Shown: one piece after another, positions 40,629-48,079 of the stretch
Layout: the number at the start of each line of letters is the position of its first letter
How positions within the stretch are numbered: position 1 is the stretch's first letter
From: an uncultured Candidatus Woesearchaeota archaeon
GTDB lineage: Archaea > Nanobdellota > Nanobdellia > Woesearchaeales > B29-G15
Length of the DNA stretch: 48,079 bases
NCBI GenBank assembly: GCA_903915225.1
Contig: CAIWSB010000082.1
Span: forward strand, 1-48,079
Direction: 5' to 3'
The notes under the pieces: generated by a model
Database searches by the model: none
The model's input: the letters and a program-made list of their open reading frames with translations, nothing else
What the model was told of the DNA's origin: nothing
Program-made: the position numbers and the translations under genes

Positions 40629-41912
40629 ATGGGAAAAATATCCCCGGTATCAGCGAAATATATCATTCATGCATCAATCAACATCAGTGGCGTTGTTGAT
40701 CGCCCAGATGTTATCGGAGCCATTTTCGGCCAGACAGAAGGGCTTCTCGGCGCTGAGATGGAGCTTAGGGAGCTTCAGCGCTCCGGCCGCATAGGCAGGA
40801 TTGAGGTAAATGTAGAAACCAGCTCCGGAAAAACCAATGGCAGCATAGAAATACCTTCTAGCCTGGACAAGTCAGAAACCTCAATTGTTGGGGCAGCTCT
40901 GGAAGTTATTGACAGGATTGGCCCCTGCGAGGCTAAGATTAGGGTTCACTCAATAGAGGATGTGCGAGTCTCCAAGAGGGAGTATGTCATAACCAGGGCA
41001 AAAGAGCTGCTCAGGGAGCTTCTCGACAAGTCATTGCCAGACAGCCAAGAGATAGCTGACGAAGTCGCCCAGTCTGTGCGTGTTATGGAGCTCACCAATT
41101 ATGGGCGTGAGAGGCTACCCGCTGGACCCAATCTGGATGATTGCGATGAAATCATCATTGTAGAGGGTAGGGCAGATGTTATCAACCTCCTGAAGCATGG
41201 CATAAAGAATTCAATTGCCATGAACGGCACAAATGTCCCTGAGACAATAAAGGAGCTTTCCAAGGGCAAGATAGTAACTGCCTTTGTTGATGGAGACAGA
41301 GGCGGAGACTTGATAATCCAGGAGCTCATGGAAGTAGCTGAAATAGATTACGTGTCAAAAGCTCCAGATGGCAAGGAAGTTGAGGAGATGGCCAAGAAAG
41401 AGATACACAAGGCACTCCGCAGCAGGGTCACAATTGACCAGTACAGGCTTGACAAAGGGTTGTCAAAGCCAGCACTCAGCAGCAGCCCAGAAGAATCTGA
41501 GAAGCCAAAGCCAAAGCTTGTCAAAGCAGCACCATCTGTTGCTGTGAAGGAGGAAAAACCAATAAAGAGGGAAGAGGAAAAGGACATCAGCGTGCCTGTT
41601 GGGGAAACATTCTTCCTTTCAGACGTGGACAGGACCAGGTTCAAGGAGATGGCAGACCAGCTTATTGGCAGCCGAGGGGCATTCCTGCTTGATGAGAAAC
41701 TGAAGGTCATGGGAAAAGTGCCACTGTCAGAGCTTTCTGCCTCGCTTAAAGACCTTGAATCAAAGGTGTTTGCCATTGTCATGGATGGGCCAATCGACAA
41801 GGATTCTGCAATGCTGGCCAGAAAAGCCAATGTTAAATGCGTCGTTGGACGCGAACTCAAGGCCGATGTTGGCAAGAGCAGAGTTGCATTATATGTGGCA
41901 GATGAACTCTGA
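40629..41912 (+). CDS. dnaG: archaeal DnaG primase-like protein
   Basis: 427 residues. In archaea DnaG associates with the RNA exosome and can synthesise short primers. The N-terminal domain ([32 protein letters not shown]) is the archaeal signature. [24 protein letters not shown] and [11 protein letters not shown] carry the Glu and Asp metal ligands. Residues about 280-330 form a Lys/Glu/Pro linker, followed by a C-terminal domain that in archaea contacts the exosome. Unlike most genes here it has a long leader of about 200 bases and a clear GGAGGT at 40616-40621. A GC hairpin terminates it. Confidence 0.94.
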   Translation: MGKISPVSAKYIIHASINISGVVDRPDVIGAIFGQTEGLLGAEMELRELQRSGRIGRIEVNVETSSGKTNGSIEIPSSLDKSETSIVGAALEVIDRIGPCEAKIRVHSIEDVRVSKREYVITRAKELLRELLDKSLPDSQEIADEVAQSVRVMELTNYGRERLPAGPNLDDCDEIIIVEGRADVINLLKHGIKNSIAMNGTNVPETIKELSKGKIVTAFVDGDRGGDLIIQELMEVAEIDYVSKAPDGKEVEEMAKKEIHKALRSRVTIDQYRLDKGLSKPALSSSPEESEKPKPKLVKAAPSVAVKEEKPIKREEEKDISVPVGETFFLSDVDRTRFKEMADQLIGSRGAFLLDEKLKVMGKVPLSELSASLKDLESKVFAIVMDGPIDKDSAMLARKANVKCVVGRELKADVGKSRVALYVADEL

Positions 41913-41941
41913 GAAGAAAATCATTTTTTAATAATTTTATA

Positions 41942-41959
41942 GGGGGGCAAAAGCCCCCA
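41942..41959. terminator. GC hairpin between convergent dnaG and zinc-finger gene
   Basis: GGGGGC (41943-41948), loop AAAA, GCCCCC (41953-41958): perfect 6-bp G/C stem in AT-rich surroundings, 30 bases after the dnaG stop and 17 before the end of the opposing gene. T- and A-rich runs lie on both sides, so it can serve both transcripts. Confidence 0.7.
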
Positions 41960-41975
41960 TTAATTCTAAAAAAAT

Positions 41976-43268
41976 TTATCCGCAGGCTCCGCTACTGCTG
42001 GCTGTGGTTGGGCTGGCGGCATATCCAAAGCCGGGCGATGGAGCAGCAGATGAGAGTTGCTGCGAGCACTCAGCTGGTGCCACTGCAAAGGCCTGGCAAA
42101 TCATCTTCAGCAATGAGGCAGCGTCACGGTTGAACACATTAACTGGAGCCTCATTAATAGCTAGCCCTGGCGAGCCGTGGATGCCGTATTTGTCATCTAG
42201 TGCCTTGTCAATAAACACTCGAGGGAACTGGGGTTTACCTTGGTTGTCTTTGGTCCAGAGGCTTTGGTTGTTCCAGTTCTCCAGAATCTTGAATTCTGTG
42301 TCAGCTGCGGTCTTGCAAGTTCCTAGCCTAGTTGTGTCTATGCCAGCCTTTGTGAGGCAGCCTGCGCCGTCACCTGCTTCCATGAAGCAAACAAGGTAAT
42401 CATAATACTTATCAGATTGCTCCTTCTGGATGCAGTACTGGGCCCATTCTTCCATTACTTCTTTCTCCATGTGCATGGAATAGTCAATGAACCTAACCTT
42501 CCAGTCGATCTTGTTACCAAGCAGCTTAAGCACAGGGAGCAAACCCTTTTCAGTTTGCGTTCCAAATGGGCAGTGGCTCATGACAAAGACTTCAACAAGA
42601 GGCTTGGCGCGCTTATTGTTTAGTATAGTGCAAGTATATTGCGTTGTGCACTTTGCATCTGCACAGTCAACCAGGCCGTTTCCGTTGTCGTCTTTGCCGT
42701 TGTCACAGATTTCAGGATTTGGGTCATAGGCAGCGCCTATCCTCAAATTCAGATACTTTCCAGCAGGTTCCAGGTAATTCTGAATCTTGCTGAAATTAGC
42801 GTTGGTCTTTACGTCGTCAGTAAACATTATTGCTGGCAGGTACGTAATATTGATGTCTTTGTAGAGTTTTAGACCAGCAGCGTCATTGTAATCCAGCTGC
42901 TTTACAGTAAGCTTCGGGAAAATCCCTTGGAGTTGGCTTAAAATGTTTGTAACTGAGCAGCTTGTGCAGCGCTTGTCGTTTAGCACAATCATAGCATTAG
43001 TTGCAGGCAAATCACCGCCAGATGAAGGGATTGTGGTTGTTGTTGGGGTTACTGGGCCAACTCCCCTCATTGCTAGGAATATGACAAAGGCAATTACTCC
43101 AAGCAGCACAACGCCAATTGCCCACATGGCTGGTTTTGGCATTCCTTTCTTCTTGGCAGCCTTCGGCTTTTCTTCTGCAGTCCCGTGTGCTTTCCTCACA
43201 TGGTTATGCAGGGCACTTTTTGTTGGGAATTCTTTATCACATTTATCGCATTTGTAGCCATTTTCCAT
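41976..43268 (-). CDS. C2H2 zinc finger - TM - exterior thioredoxin-fold protein
   Basis: 430 residues. Residues 5-30 are a C2H2 finger (YKCDKCDKEFPTKSALHNH...H), then a Lys-rich segment, one TM helix (MWAIGVVLLGVIAFVIFLAM, about 48-68), so the finger faces the cytoplasm. Outside: a thioredoxin-like domain with DKRCTSC, a Ca-binding-type motif CDNGKDDNGNGLVDCADAKC, and a DsbA/GILT-like domain with SHCPFGTQTEKGLLPVL (one Cys in the active-site position) and cis-Pro loop HGSPGLAI. It ends in GACG. Likely a thiol oxidoreductase or isomerase for secreted proteins. It follows the parvulin gene by 13 bases and has GAGAGG before the ATG. A longer start at 43307 is unsupported. Confidence 0.85.
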   Translation of the reverse strand: MENGYKCDKCDKEFPTKSALHNHVRKAHGTAEEKPKAAKKKGMPKPAMWAIGVVLLGVIAFVIFLAMRGVGPVTPTTTTIPSSGGDLPATNAMIVLNDKRCTSCSVTNILSQLQGIFPKLTVKQLDYNDAAGLKLYKDINITYLPAIMFTDDVKTNANFSKIQNYLEPAGKYLNLRIGAAYDPNPEICDNGKDDNGNGLVDCADAKCTTQYTCTILNNKRAKPLVEVFVMSHCPFGTQTEKGLLPVLKLLGNKIDWKVRFIDYSMHMEKEVMEEWAQYCIQKEQSDKYYDYLVCFMEAGDGAGCLTKAGIDTTRLGTCKTAADTEFKILENWNNQSLWTKDNQGKPQFPRVFIDKALDDKYGIHGSPGLAINEAPVNVFNRDAASLLKMICQAFAVAPAECSQQLSSAAPSPGFGYAASPTTASSSGACG

Positions 43269-43281
43269 TTTTATTTCCTCT

Positions 43282-44658
43282 CTATGATTGGGCCAAGAGG
43301 GCATCAATCACCTCTTTGAAATCTGCTTTTTCCTTGGCAATATCGTTCTGGCCCTCGTAGAAGTTGCCAATTCGGACATATCTGCATCCAAAAACAAATG
43401 TTGGAACACCGCGCCCAGGGTTGACCTTGGTGAAAAGGTCTTTCTCGGTAGTTGGGACTGCGGTTTCAACAATTGGAGTCAGGAGATCATCCCCCGTATC
43501 CAGCTGCCAGTGGTAAGCGGCAATCTTGCCCTTATCCACATAGTCCTTGACGACACTATCAAACCCATCCTTAACCCAAAGGCAATGCGGGCAGGTGGAT
43601 GTGGTGAAGAGCCTTATTATTGGTTTGCCGTTCTCCTTGCAGATATCGCCACCTTTGTCGTCAAATGAGGCGAGTTTTGTTGTAGTTGCTGCCGGTTTAG
43701 CCACCAGCATTGTTTTGATAGTGGCTTTGGCCTTTAAGTCCGCAAGGTCCTTTAGGAGCAGTGTGTTCTGCTGCTGGAGCCTTAGCTGGCTTTCAATATC
43801 TGCTTTGGCTTCATCAAAGGTCATATCCCTGGGGAGGCTCCTGTCCAGTAGCTTGATAATGTGGTAACCATATTGTGTCTTTACAACCCCTGAAATCTTT
43901 CCCACATCAAGAGCAGATGCTGCCTGATAGAATGTGGCATCCAAATCGCCCTCTTGGAACCAGCCGAGGTCTCCCCCATTTGGTGCAGAGGAATCGAAAG
44001 AGTATTTCTTAGCAAGCACAGAGAAGTTGCCCCCAGCTTTTAGTTCAGCCAGGATGGTTTGAGCCTTTTCGCTGGAGTTTACGATAATATGGGCCGCGTG
44101 TATCTTTGCAGGGACCTTGAAGCTGGCTTTGTTTGCATCAAAATACGCCCTGAGCTTTGCCTCAGAAAGGTCAATCTGAGGAGTAAGGGTAACGTTGAGG
44201 TATTTCAATATGAGGAGTCTCTCCATCATGTCCTTCTTGAATGCGTCAAATGAGACATTCTGCTGCTCCAGAAGTTTTTTGAAGTCCGCTTCAGTGGTTT
44301 GTGTCTGGGTGAAGTATGCAGTCATGGTGTCGGTGTATTCCTTCTCACCTACACTCAATCCCTTCGCCTTGGCTGCCTGCTGAAGGACCCTATTGTTAAT
44401 CAGTTGATCTAGAATTACAGAATCATTTGGAATCTGACCACTTACAGGTGATTTTGATATTAGATCCTTAATCTGTTGAATCTCTGAATAGTAGATTGGC
44501 TCGCCATTGACTGTGGCAACAATCTCACTCTGAGTCCCTTTTGGCAAGTAATGCCTCACCAGAATGAAAGCAACTCCCAGTAGGACAACAATAGCCAGTC
44601 CAATCAAAGCCATGAAGACCGGTTTCCGAATGATACTCTTCTTACTCTTCTTCTTAGC
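43282..44658 (-). CDS. parvulin foldase (SurA/PrsA-like) fused to a thioredoxin domain
   Basis: 459 residues. A signal anchor (about residues 14-35) follows a basic N-terminus. Then comes a SurA_N-like region (ATVNGEPIYYSEIQQIKDLI...LDQLINNRVLQQAAKAKGL), a complete rotamase domain (HAAHIIVNSSEKAQTILAEL, FSFDSSAPNGGDLGWFQEG, YGYHIIKLLDR) and a C-terminal thioredoxin-like domain with FTTSTCPHCLWVKDGFDS (CPHC, the DsbA active-site sequence). It would isomerise prolines and exchange disulphides outside the cell. GGTGG lies 5 bases before the ATG at 44658. It sits between the secreted Cys-rich genes and the thioredoxin/zinc-finger gene. Parvulins are rare in archaea. Confidence 0.9.
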   Translation of the reverse strand, partial: AKKKSKKSIIRKPVFMALIGLAIVVLLGVAFILVRHYLPKGTQSEIVATVNGEPIYYSEIQQIKDLISKSPVSGQIPNDSVILDQLINNRVLQQAAKAKGLSVGEKEYTDTMTAYFTQTQTTEADFKKLLEQQNVSFDAFKKDMMERLLILKYLNVTLTPQIDLSEAKLRAYFDANKASFKVPAKIHAAHIIVNSSEKAQTILAELKAGGNFSVLAKKYSFDSSAPNGGDLGWFQEGDLDATFYQAASALDVGKISGVVKTQYGYHIIKLLDRSLPRDMTFDEAKADIESQLRLQQQNTLLLKDLADLKAKATIKTMLVAKPAATTTKLASFDDKGGDICKENGKPIIRLFTTSTCPHCLWVKDGFDSVVKDYVDKGKIAAYHWQLDTGDDLLTPIVETAVPTTEKDLFTKVNPGRGVPTFVFGCRYVRIGNFYEGQNDIAKEKADFKEVIDALLAQS

Positions 44659-44722
44659 CATAAACACCACCCATTAAATGATTCTCCTTTGGAATCCCCC
44701 GATATACTTAAAGCTTGTGGTA

Positions 44723-46135
44723 CTAACCGAGGAGGTCTCCTCGGTATCTCCTGTAGACCGTGATGAATTGGATATTCCCGCCAGCGCTGGGCGGGTAAAC
44801 CCATGTCCATGGGGTATAGTGCCATAAAGCGTAAGTGGCAGCGTTTCTTGGGTATACATCAAAACTGGTGACTGCTGGCTTGTTCTCAGATACAGTGACT
44901 GCAGGTATGCTTTTTCCGATAATCTCATAGATATAGCCTTCCTCAAACAATCGCCTTAGGTCCCAGGCTGCGCACCTCAACTGATTTTCTGAGCCCGCCC
45001 AGCTTGGGTCGTCTTCCTTGCATCCCAACAGATTTACCATTTGTGCTTCTGTGAGGGGCTGAGCTAATGCACTATTCTCGCTCTGTATCTTGGCTAGCAG
45101 CAGCAGTGGGTTTATCCTTTGGGCCTGTGCCAGATTGACAATTGTGTCACTTAAGCGGGCTCCGCTGGGTAAGGTATGGTCTTTCCACCAATAACCTTTG
45201 TTTACTATATAATTCTCTATTTGATTTGCGTTTATTGAAAGATAATTGAGGAACTCCTCATTGCTCATCAAATAATTCTGGCTGAATACCGGGGCTTGCC
45301 TAGCATTTATGCTTGAGGGATTGAGGGAATCCGCCAGCATGCTCACCTCGCGCGTGACATCAATCTTTGGTATCTTCAGTTTAGCCCCTGCGATGATAAC
45401 CGAGTTTTGAAGATTGTTATATGCCATCAGCAGCTCAACTGTGATTGGTTCAAAGACTCCGCCTTGTGCTTGGAAATATAGGGCAATCTTGGAGAGTGTG
45501 TCCCCCGGCTGAATAACATAGTAAATAAATTCCTGGCTCGTGCTCTGCTCACCTTGGCTGGTCAATGCTGTTGAGTAAATCTTGGTGAGCCCATCGTAGA
45601 TGGTTATGGTGTATTGGCCAGCTGCAAGTTCTGGTGTAACCCCCACATACTTGCTTCCGCTGGGGCCAGTGGCCACTTGGACTTTTGAGCCTGCCCCCAC
45701 TACAATTATCACGACTTCCTTATTGTACTCGACGCTCACCCTGTATTGGGAGCCTGCGAGTTGCTCTATTTGCACATTAATTTGCTTAAGATTCTCCCTT
45801 AGGCAGGCCTCAACGTCATAGCAATTCCCTTGATGGTAAGTATCAAAAAAACCCTGATCGCAACCACCAGTGGTGAGATAGCATCCGCTCATGAAAGACC
45901 ACCAGTGGTGTTGGCAGCAGCCGCTCTGTAGCTCCTCTTCGCATGTGGCAACCCCTGTTCTTGTGGTGCACCCTGAGCTGCACTCTTTGAAGAACGGAGC
46001 CCATACGCCATTGAAGCAGAGTTGAATATACTTGCCATCAGAAGAGCACTGGGTCTGTCCGGTTTCGCAGGCTGCAAATACAATACCCATGCCCAATGTT
46101 AGGGCTATGATTAAGCTAATTACTGCTTTTTTCAT
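44723..46135 (-). CDS. secreted LysM plus lysozyme-like protein
   Basis: 471 residues. Signal peptide (VISLIIALTLGMGIVFAA), a Cys-rich module (about 20-120: CETGQTQCSSDGKYIQLC, CCQHHWW...GCYL), a beta domain with GAGSKVQVATGPSGSKYVGV, and a LysM domain (YYVIQPGDTLSKIALYFQ...LMAYNNLQN...AKLKIP). The C-terminus INPLLLLAKIQSENSAL ... NAATYALWHYTPWTWV resembles lysozyme-fold transglycosylase relatives, with Glu in QSENS as the possible acid. Such proteins bind and cut GlcNAc-containing glycans, but archaea lack peptidoglycan, so the substrate may be another cell's wall or an S-layer glycan. ATGA overlap couples it to the upstream gene. Confidence 0.83.
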   Translation of the reverse strand: MKKAVISLIIALTLGMGIVFAACETGQTQCSSDGKYIQLCFNGVWAPFFKECSSGCTTRTGVATCEEELQSGCCQHHWWSFMSGCYLTTGGCDQGFFDTYHQGNCYDVEACLRENLKQINVQIEQLAGSQYRVSVEYNKEVVIIVVGAGSKVQVATGPSGSKYVGVTPELAAGQYTITIYDGLTKIYSTALTSQGEQSTSQEFIYYVIQPGDTLSKIALYFQAQGGVFEPITVELLMAYNNLQNSVIIAGAKLKIPKIDVTREVSMLADSLNPSSINARQAPVFSQNYLMSNEEFLNYLSINANQIENYIVNKGYWWKDHTLPSGARLSDTIVNLAQAQRINPLLLLAKIQSENSALAQPLTEAQMVNLLGCKEDDPSWAGSENQLRCAAWDLRRLFEEGYIYEIIGKSIPAVTVSENKPAVTSFDVYPRNAATYALWHYTPWTWVYPPSAGGNIQFITVYRRYRGDLLG

Positions 46136-47955
46136 TCTCCCAGTTGGTTGAATCCTGTTTTGAAACTTTCTGAGCATTTACTTATATCAGTAAGTAAGTA
46201 TAGGCAGCTGGTGCCTTCAAGTCCAAGCTCGTCCTTCACTGGCTCCAGCTCTATGTTTATGTTGAAAAAGTTTGCCTGCACTGCAGCATCTTCACTTTGG
46301 CAGTAGGACAGGCATTTGTCGGTCGCGTCGTTAAGTAAGGCTTGGTTGTTTCCTCCAGTATCTGGTGAGTTTTCAATGTTATCATTATCCGGATTACCCT
46401 CTTTATTATCGCAATTCCAGATGCATTGGTTTTCTTGGCAAGAGAAAAAGCCACCTTTGCAATTGTTCACTGGCTGCTGTTCAGCACAATCAGAATCAGT
46501 GTCACAAATATTAGGGCAATCCCAAACACAGGAATCAAAGCTGCAGGACCAGTCGCCGCCTGCACATTCAACATCATGTGACTTGCCTTCGCAATCCGAG
46601 CTATGGATGCACTCAACAGACGAATAGATGCTTCCAGTGGATTCACTGAATTGGTTTTCTGTTCTGCACGAATACTTGATATCTGCTTCAATGGTGAGTG
46701 CTTCTGCATACTCATGTTCCAGGGAATGGATTTGGCCTTGTGGGGGGGTTGGAACAGATTCTGTATTCCCGTCTCCCCAATCGATTGAGCACTCAATTAT
46801 TGGCTCATCAGATGCCTCACCAACGTAGGCAGAGAGTGGAAACCCATGCACAAACTCTTCTAGAATTATATCTGTGCCAAGGCCTTTTCCGCTTGAAGTC
46901 CCAAAGACAAGGTCAAAGTTCACCCTGCTGTTCCAGCAAAACAAAAACTGAGTCAAAAAAAAGTTGCCTTCAATTATGGCAAAAACCTTATCTCCGTTTT
47001 TGACGCTTATCTGGTTTGAATCCTCTCCCTGGTCCAAGGCTGCAATTGGAACTGAGTTCAAGTAAACCCTTGAGTTTCCCTTTTTGATAGGAAACCAGCA
47101 ATCCAGTATATTCGTTGTGTAAAATAAGGTCCCATCCTGAGGTACGTCAAATGTGATGGCTTTGGTTGAACTTCCTGTGAATATCTGAGAGAGTGTTAAT
47201 TGATAGGAGGTATCTGAAAAGGACATTGGTTTAAGGGGTTCAGATGGCGCAGGTTGGCAGCATGCCTTGAGCCCGCCGCACTGATTACCAATCCGGTTCT
47301 CGCCCTCATCGCACCAGGGCACAAGCCCAATTGCAGCAAGGATCCCTCCGCGCAGGAAACCCCGCCTGCAAATTCCACCCTGCCTGGCGCATTTGTCGTC
47401 TGGATATTTTGATGTGTCAGCTGGGTTTAGTACCTGAGTAAGTTCCCCAATGGATGTTGCCGTAGTTGATTCTTCGGAGGTTGGTTCTTCATCACTAAGG
47501 GTTGTTGTGGTTTTCTTTTTATCAAAATCACTCGCTTTAGCTATGACTCCAAACTTGGACTCGCAGAATGCCTTGTCGCAGCTTCGGAAATCCCTTTCCC
47601 AGTAAAAGCCAGGACCTTGGCATTCAACGTTGTGTGATTGCTTTGCGGTCACAATATCTGCACCCTCATTTACCCGGCTGTGCATGCAGCAGCACCCCTG
47701 CTGACACTTCTCAGCACGGCCGTCATTTGGCAGCAGCGCGCAGGCTGCGTCATCATCGCTCTTGTAGAAATATGAGCTTAGGCATTCTCCCTGTGATTCC
47801 GGAATGCTCCCTGGCTCGTACGTTGCTGGGCAGCAGCTCTCAGAATCCATCTGCTTGCATGCCCCCTGCTGAGGATTTATGCAACAGCCCATGTAAGCGT
47901 TTGATTGAGAAATAAAAAGTAAGAATAGGAGGCAGATGAGCAATGCTCGGTTCAT
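46132..47955 (-). CDS. secreted Cys-rich protein with PKD domain and tandem Cys repeats
   Basis: 607 residues with a signal peptide (LLICLLFLLFISQSNA) and about 40 Cys in the mature chain, many as CC or CCC pairs (GCCIN, SCCPA, QGCCCMH). A Ser/Thr/Lys-rich linker lies at about 145-170. A beta domain with TIECSIDWGDGN-type sequence is PKD-like. Then two tandem repeats of the pattern C-x(2)-(S/D)SDC-x(8)-C-x-GG-(W/F)-xC-x(4)-C-(V/I)-W-(D/N)-C. The C-terminus has three more Cys pairs. It probably forms a rigid disulphide-bonded exterior protein. TATA (CTTTTTATATTA on the minus strand, 47976-47987) is 26 bases before the ATG. First gene of the cluster. Confidence 0.85.
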   Translation of the reverse strand: MNRALLICLLFLLFISQSNAYMGCCINPQQGACKQMDSESCCPATYEPGSIPESQGECLSSYFYKSDDDAACALLPNDGRAEKCQQGCCCMHSRVNEGADIVTAKQSHNVECQGPGFYWERDFRSCDKAFCESKFGVIAKASDFDKKKTTTTLSDEEPTSEESTTATSIGELTQVLNPADTSKYPDDKCARQGGICRRGFLRGGILAAIGLVPWCDEGENRIGNQCGGLKACCQPAPSEPLKPMSFSDTSYQLTLSQIFTGSSTKAITFDVPQDGTLFYTTNILDCWFPIKKGNSRVYLNSVPIAALDQGEDSNQISVKNGDKVFAIIEGNFFLTQFLFCWNSRVNFDLVFGTSSGKGLGTDIILEEFVHGFPLSAYVGEASDEPIIECSIDWGDGNTESVPTPPQGQIHSLEHEYAEALTIEADIKYSCRTENQFSESTGSIYSSVECIHSSDCEGKSHDVECAGGDWSCSFDSCVWDCPNICDTDSDCAEQQPVNNCKGGFFSCQENQCIWNCDNKEGNPDNDNIENSPDTGGNNQALLNDATDKCLSYCQSEDAAVQANFFNINIELEPVKDELGLEGTSCLYLLTDISKCSESFKTGFNQLGE

Positions 47956-47991
47956 GCCTCGCTATTCTAATTATTTAATATAAAAAGGTTT

Positions 47992-48079
47992 CTAAGCAGT
48001 GGGTGTAGAGCTGGTTACTTGTGGCTGTTTGTAGCTTGCAACTATTACATCCCGCATCTTTTGCTTGAATTCTGTTCCA
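47992..48079 (-). CDS. C-terminal end of an upstream gene (partial)
   Basis: Reading leftward from the window edge, one frame stays open for 28 codons and ends in a TAG at 47992: it ends MRDVIVASYKQPQVTSSTPTA. The Ser/Thr/Pro end is like the tails of the secreted proteins nearby. It stops just upstream of the TATA of the Cys-rich gene. Too little to assign a function; a chance open frame is possible. Confidence 0.5.
   Translation of the reverse strand, partial: GTEFKQKMRDVIVASYKQPQVTSSTPTA

Noticed and set aside
41348-41875. 175-residue minus-strand frame opposite dnaG
   Set aside because: Ser-rich antisense shadow; dnaG motifs on the plus strand explain the openness.
1-48079. CRISPR arrays, insertion sequences, prophage or rRNA genes
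   Set aside because: No regularly spaced direct repeats, transposase or integrase motifs, attachment-site duplications next to the tRNA, or rRNA sequences were seen.

Overview
The window is chromosomal DNA from an archaeon. Markers that say so are archaeal DnaG, Pelota, Nop5 and fibrillarin, diphthine synthase, a RIO1 kinase, archaeal TrmI, two FtsZ genes and an intron-containing tRNA-Ser. Most genes have an archaeal TATA box centred about 24-30 bases before the start codon, so their mRNAs are probably leaderless. Small gene size, tight packing, membrane-anchored proteins with a short basic N-terminus, many secreted proteins of unknown family and bacterial-looking imports (LysM, parvulin, CRP-type regulator) resemble DPANN lineages such as Diapherotrites or Woesearchaeota. 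That placement is an impression, not a phylogeny. I see no CRISPR array, rRNA, insertion sequence or prophage.

Layout. 1-7.1 kb: the end of a VWA membrane protein, a small DUF5752-like protein, a GNAT acetyltransferase, then an envelope locus (membrane-anchored protein, polytopic protein with a large exterior domain, two paralogous lipoproteins). 7-16.4 kb: a phospholipase-D-fold lipoprotein, a CRP-type regulator, a degenerate PP-loop protein, a secreted Lon-type protease, topoisomerase I, a signal-peptidase-like protein, a SpoIIM-family membrane protein and an MtaD-like deaminase. 16.4-18.6 kb: a minus-strand operon ftsZ, TPR protein, Pro-rich coiled-coil protein. 18.7-25.5 kb: NcsA-type tRNA thiolase, TrmI, a HAD phosphatase, an unknown protein, Pelota, two EamA transporters and 6-phosphogluconolactonase. 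25.6-30.6 kb: an XRE regulator with a membrane partner and tandem operator, an inactive site-2-protease-like protein, an MBL hydrolase, Ogg, Nop5-fibrillarin and the tRNA. 30.6-40.4 kb: a secreted transglutaminase, a radical SAM protein coupled to a winged-helix protein, two small winged-helix regulators, diphthine synthase, the second ftsZ, RIO1 and two unknown proteins. 40.4-48 kb: DnaG with a structured leader, then a minus-strand envelope cluster: C2H2 finger-thioredoxin fusion, parvulin-thioredoxin fusion, LysM/lysozyme-like protein and a Cys-rich PKD protein.

How it fits together. Three themes recur. One is cell envelope biogenesis: secreted Cys-rich proteins sit beside the thioredoxin-fold and foldase proteins that could oxidise and fold them. 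One is cell division: two FtsZ paralogues share a GGGGG ribosome-binding leader, and one is co-transcribed with a TPR and a Pro-rich partner. One is RNA and translation quality: NcsA, TrmI, Nop5/fibrillarin, Pelota, DphB, RIO1.

The least explained signals are non-coding: a closed multi-branch RNA fold starting at the predicted dnaG transcript start; two intergenic, GC-structured loci sharing a 29-nt block; tandem and 27-bp palindromes at two regulator promoters; and a chain of four mutually exclusive stems after the second ftsZ. Start codons below were often moved downstream from the longest possible reading frame because a TATA box overlaps or closely precedes the longer start.
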